Origin: CAYSRM01 sp964475205
GTDB taxonomy: Bacteria; Verrucomicrobiota; Kiritimatiellia; UBA8416; CAYSRM01
NCBI GenBank assembly: GCA_964475205.1
Contig: CAYYVQ010000047.1
Span: 1 to 24,379, forward strand
DNA length: 24,379 nucleotides
Reading direction: 5' to 3'
Positions 22,895-24,379 of the stretch are shown in pieces. Below the pieces are notes generated by a model. It ran no database searches. It saw only the letters and a program-made list of their open reading frames with translations, and was not told the DNA's origin. The translations under genes and the position numbers were made by a program. Every line of letters begins with the position of its first letter. The stretch's first letter is position 1.

Positions 22895-24121
22895 CTATTT
22901 CTTTTTGATCGGCACGCTTTTAAGTTGGCCGATGGGCGGCAGCTCGCCGACGAGCGGGCGAACGTAATCGATGAACTTCTTTGTGACATCATTGCCTGCC
23001 TTGTTGATGTAAGAAGCGGGCATGCACCGGGTTTCCCTGGCAACTTTTTTCAAAGGAACGCATTCAAGGTAAGAACTGTATTTTTTCTGGTCTTTGCGTT
23101 TTATGGCGACAGACATGTCAATGTTTCTTCTCACCGCCTGCTTGACGGCGAAAATGCCCGCCTGTCTTGCTTCAAGGGCGTCAACTTCGGAGATGATTCC
23201 GGGAAACGATCTCTGGAGGTAACCAAGAGTATCGGCCCTAACGCGGGAAATGTTGGTTTTCTTTTTGAGCATTCCCACCAGAAGATCGCCCAAGGCTCCT
23301 GTTCCGCTGAGCTGAATATTGCCGTGGGAATCGACTTCCGCGGTGTAAGCTGCAGCAATCGGCACATGTTTATCGTTCACAACTCCCTCTGATACGGCAA
23401 TGACACATCTTCCCAGCCTGTTGTAAACCGCTTGTACGTCCTTTGTAAAACTGTCGATATTAAAAGACCGTTCCGGAAGATAGATCAGGTGCGGTCCGTC
23501 GTCCGGGTAAACACGAGCAAGGGCGGAAGCTGCGGTAAGAAATCCAGCGTGTCGTCCCATTACGACATTGATTTTCACTCCGGGCAGGGCCCTGTTGTCG
23601 AGGTTATCGCCCATAAAGGCCGATGCCACAAATTTTGCTGCGCTGCCGAATCCGGGGGTATGATCGTTTTCTCTCAGATCGTTATCGATCGTTTTCGGGA
23701 TATGGAAACATCGGAGGTCGTACCCGCCGCTATTGGCCTGTTGGTTGATGATATGAGTAGTTTCGGCCGAATCGTTGCCTCCGATATAGAAAAAATAACG
23801 CACATTGTATTTGTGAAGTATCTGGAATATATATTTGCAATCCTCTACGGTCGGTTTTTTCCGCACGGTGCCGAGCGCAGAGGAGGGTGTGAGCGCCACC
23901 TTTTCAAGATTGGCGTTGCTTTCCTTTTTCAGGTCGATCATGTTTTCTTCCAGGATCCCGGAGATGCCGTGCAAAGAGCCTATTATTCTGCCAACCTTGG
24001 GCTGATTTTTGGCTTCCAGCACGGCGCCTACGAGGGACTCGTTTATGACCCTGGTCGGTCCCCCGCTCTGGGCAATAAGCATGTTTCCTTTAGTGGCTGT
24101 CTTTTTTTTCTTTGAAACCAT
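22895..24121 (-). CDS. 6-phosphofructokinase, predicted pyrophosphate-dependent
   Basis: Cytoplasmic glycolytic enzyme of the PfkA/PFP family, 408 residues. It phosphorylates fructose 6-phosphate to the 1,6-bisphosphate, or the reverse. Landmarks are AQSGGPTRVINESLVG (17-32), the phosphoryl-donor loop YIGGNDSAETT (112-122), the catalytic loop IPKTIDNDL (141-149) and MGRHAGFLTA (188-197). Two residues used in the literature to separate donors both point to pyrophosphate: Asp117, where ATP enzymes have Gly in GGDGS, and Lys143 in PKTIDND, where ATP enzymes have Gly (PGTIDND). The GGNDS loop has Asn in place of the more usual first Asp. The ATG at 24121 is preceded by a strong AGGAGGT, so the start is secure despite the lysine-rich N terminus (MVSKKKKTATKG), which aligns with no family region. 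It is monocistronic as far as visible. Confidence 0.92.
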   Translation of the reverse strand: MVSKKKKTATKGNMLIAQSGGPTRVINESLVGAVLEAKNQPKVGRIIGSLHGISGILEENMIDLKKESNANLEKVALTPSSALGTVRKKPTVEDCKYIFQILHKYNVRYFFYIGGNDSAETTHIINQQANSGGYDLRCFHIPKTIDNDLRENDHTPGFGSAAKFVASAFMGDNLDNRALPGVKINVVMGRHAGFLTAASALARVYPDDGPHLIYLPERSFNIDSFTKDVQAVYNRLGRCVIAVSEGVVNDKHVPIAAAYTAEVDSHGNIQLSGTGALGDLLVGMLKKKTNISRVRADTLGYLQRSFPGIISEVDALEARQAGIFAVKQAVRRNIDMSVAIKRKDQKKYSSYLECVPLKKVARETRCMPASYINKAGNDVTKKFIDYVRPLVGELPPIGQLKSVPIKKK

Positions 24122-24280
24122 TATTCAACCTCCTGTTTTGCAATAAGGCGGTTTACTGGAAAACGCCTTTCAGTTTCTATAGACAATATTTGAGCAGGAC
24201 TGTGCCATTGACGCCATGGCTATATCAAGCGCAAAAAACCTGATAAGGCTTTTCTGTTGAGTTTTTTGTTCGGTCTGAGG

Positions 24281-24311
24281 CTTAGCCTGATCTATTCATC
24301 AACTTCGTAAT
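24281..24311 (+). repeat. Dispersed repeat (31-bp family), full copy
   Basis: CTTAGCCTGATCTATTCATC followed by AACTTCGTAAT matches 9110-9140 at 30 of 31 positions. It lies 160 bp upstream of the phosphofructokinase start. The remaining sequence from 24122 to the window end holds an AAGGCG/CGCCTT hairpin (about 24145-24169) and no gene that I can support. Confidence 0.75.
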
Positions 24312-24379
24312 GAGAGCGCGCAGATTGCTTTAGATCAATGGCTTTGCGCAGATAGCCGGGTGAAGGCGTATGAACATAC

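Noticed and set aside
23432..24115. 227-codon + strand frame opposite the phosphofructokinase
   Set aside because: Clear shadow of a strongly conserved enzyme.

Overview
The window looks like a chromosomal segment of an uncultivated Gram-negative bacterium. It encodes a TonB-dependent outer-membrane receptor, lipoproteins and secreted proteins. I lean towards the Planctomycetota-Verrucomicrobiota (PVC) group, possibly Kiritimatiellota or Lentisphaerota. The basis is the secreted propeller/FN3-like/beta-helix protein, a phosphofructokinase with PPi-type motifs, the glycoside hydrolase family 95 remnant and the many dispersed intergenic repeats. This placement is an inference, not a result.

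Region 1 (1-1350) holds a DUF1846-family gene whose first ~70 codons are missing; its homology starts where a repeat-like sequence ends. Region 2 (1438-12779, + strand) is a corrinoid uptake and cobalamin assembly locus. It contains btuF, btuC, a btuD with an extra C-terminal domain, cobU, cobT, cobS, cbiB and a fused threonine-phosphate decarboxylase (CobD/CobC type)-cobyric acid synthase gene. btuB follows on the opposite strand (12805-14652). Two cobalamin riboswitches, each followed by an intrinsic terminator, precede cobT and btuB, so salvage enzymes and the outer-membrane receptor should both shut off when B12 is plentiful. No corrin-ring synthesis genes are present; the gene set suits import of incomplete corrinoids and finishing them (amidation, aminopropanol linker, nucleotide loop).

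The intergenic spaces of region 2 are full of structure: at least five copies of a palindromic REP-like element, a run of four consecutive strong hairpins after cobU, and a perfect 34-bp inverted repeat abutting a decayed GH95 gene. A 228-bp MITE-like element with 18-bp terminal inverted repeats and a 10-bp direct duplication has inserted into one REP copy. A separate 31-bp dispersed repeat occurs three times.

Region 3 (15084-19869) groups an M20D amidohydrolase, a GNAT acetyltransferase and an M20 peptidase/deacylase on the - strand with a divergent amidohydrolase. The last has no ATG/GTG/TTG at the expected start, only an ATA behind a good Shine-Dalgarno. Region 4 (19915-24121, - strand) has a large secreted beta-propeller/beta-helix protein and a predicted PPi-dependent phosphofructokinase.

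No tRNA, rRNA, CRISPR array or intact transposase gene was seen.
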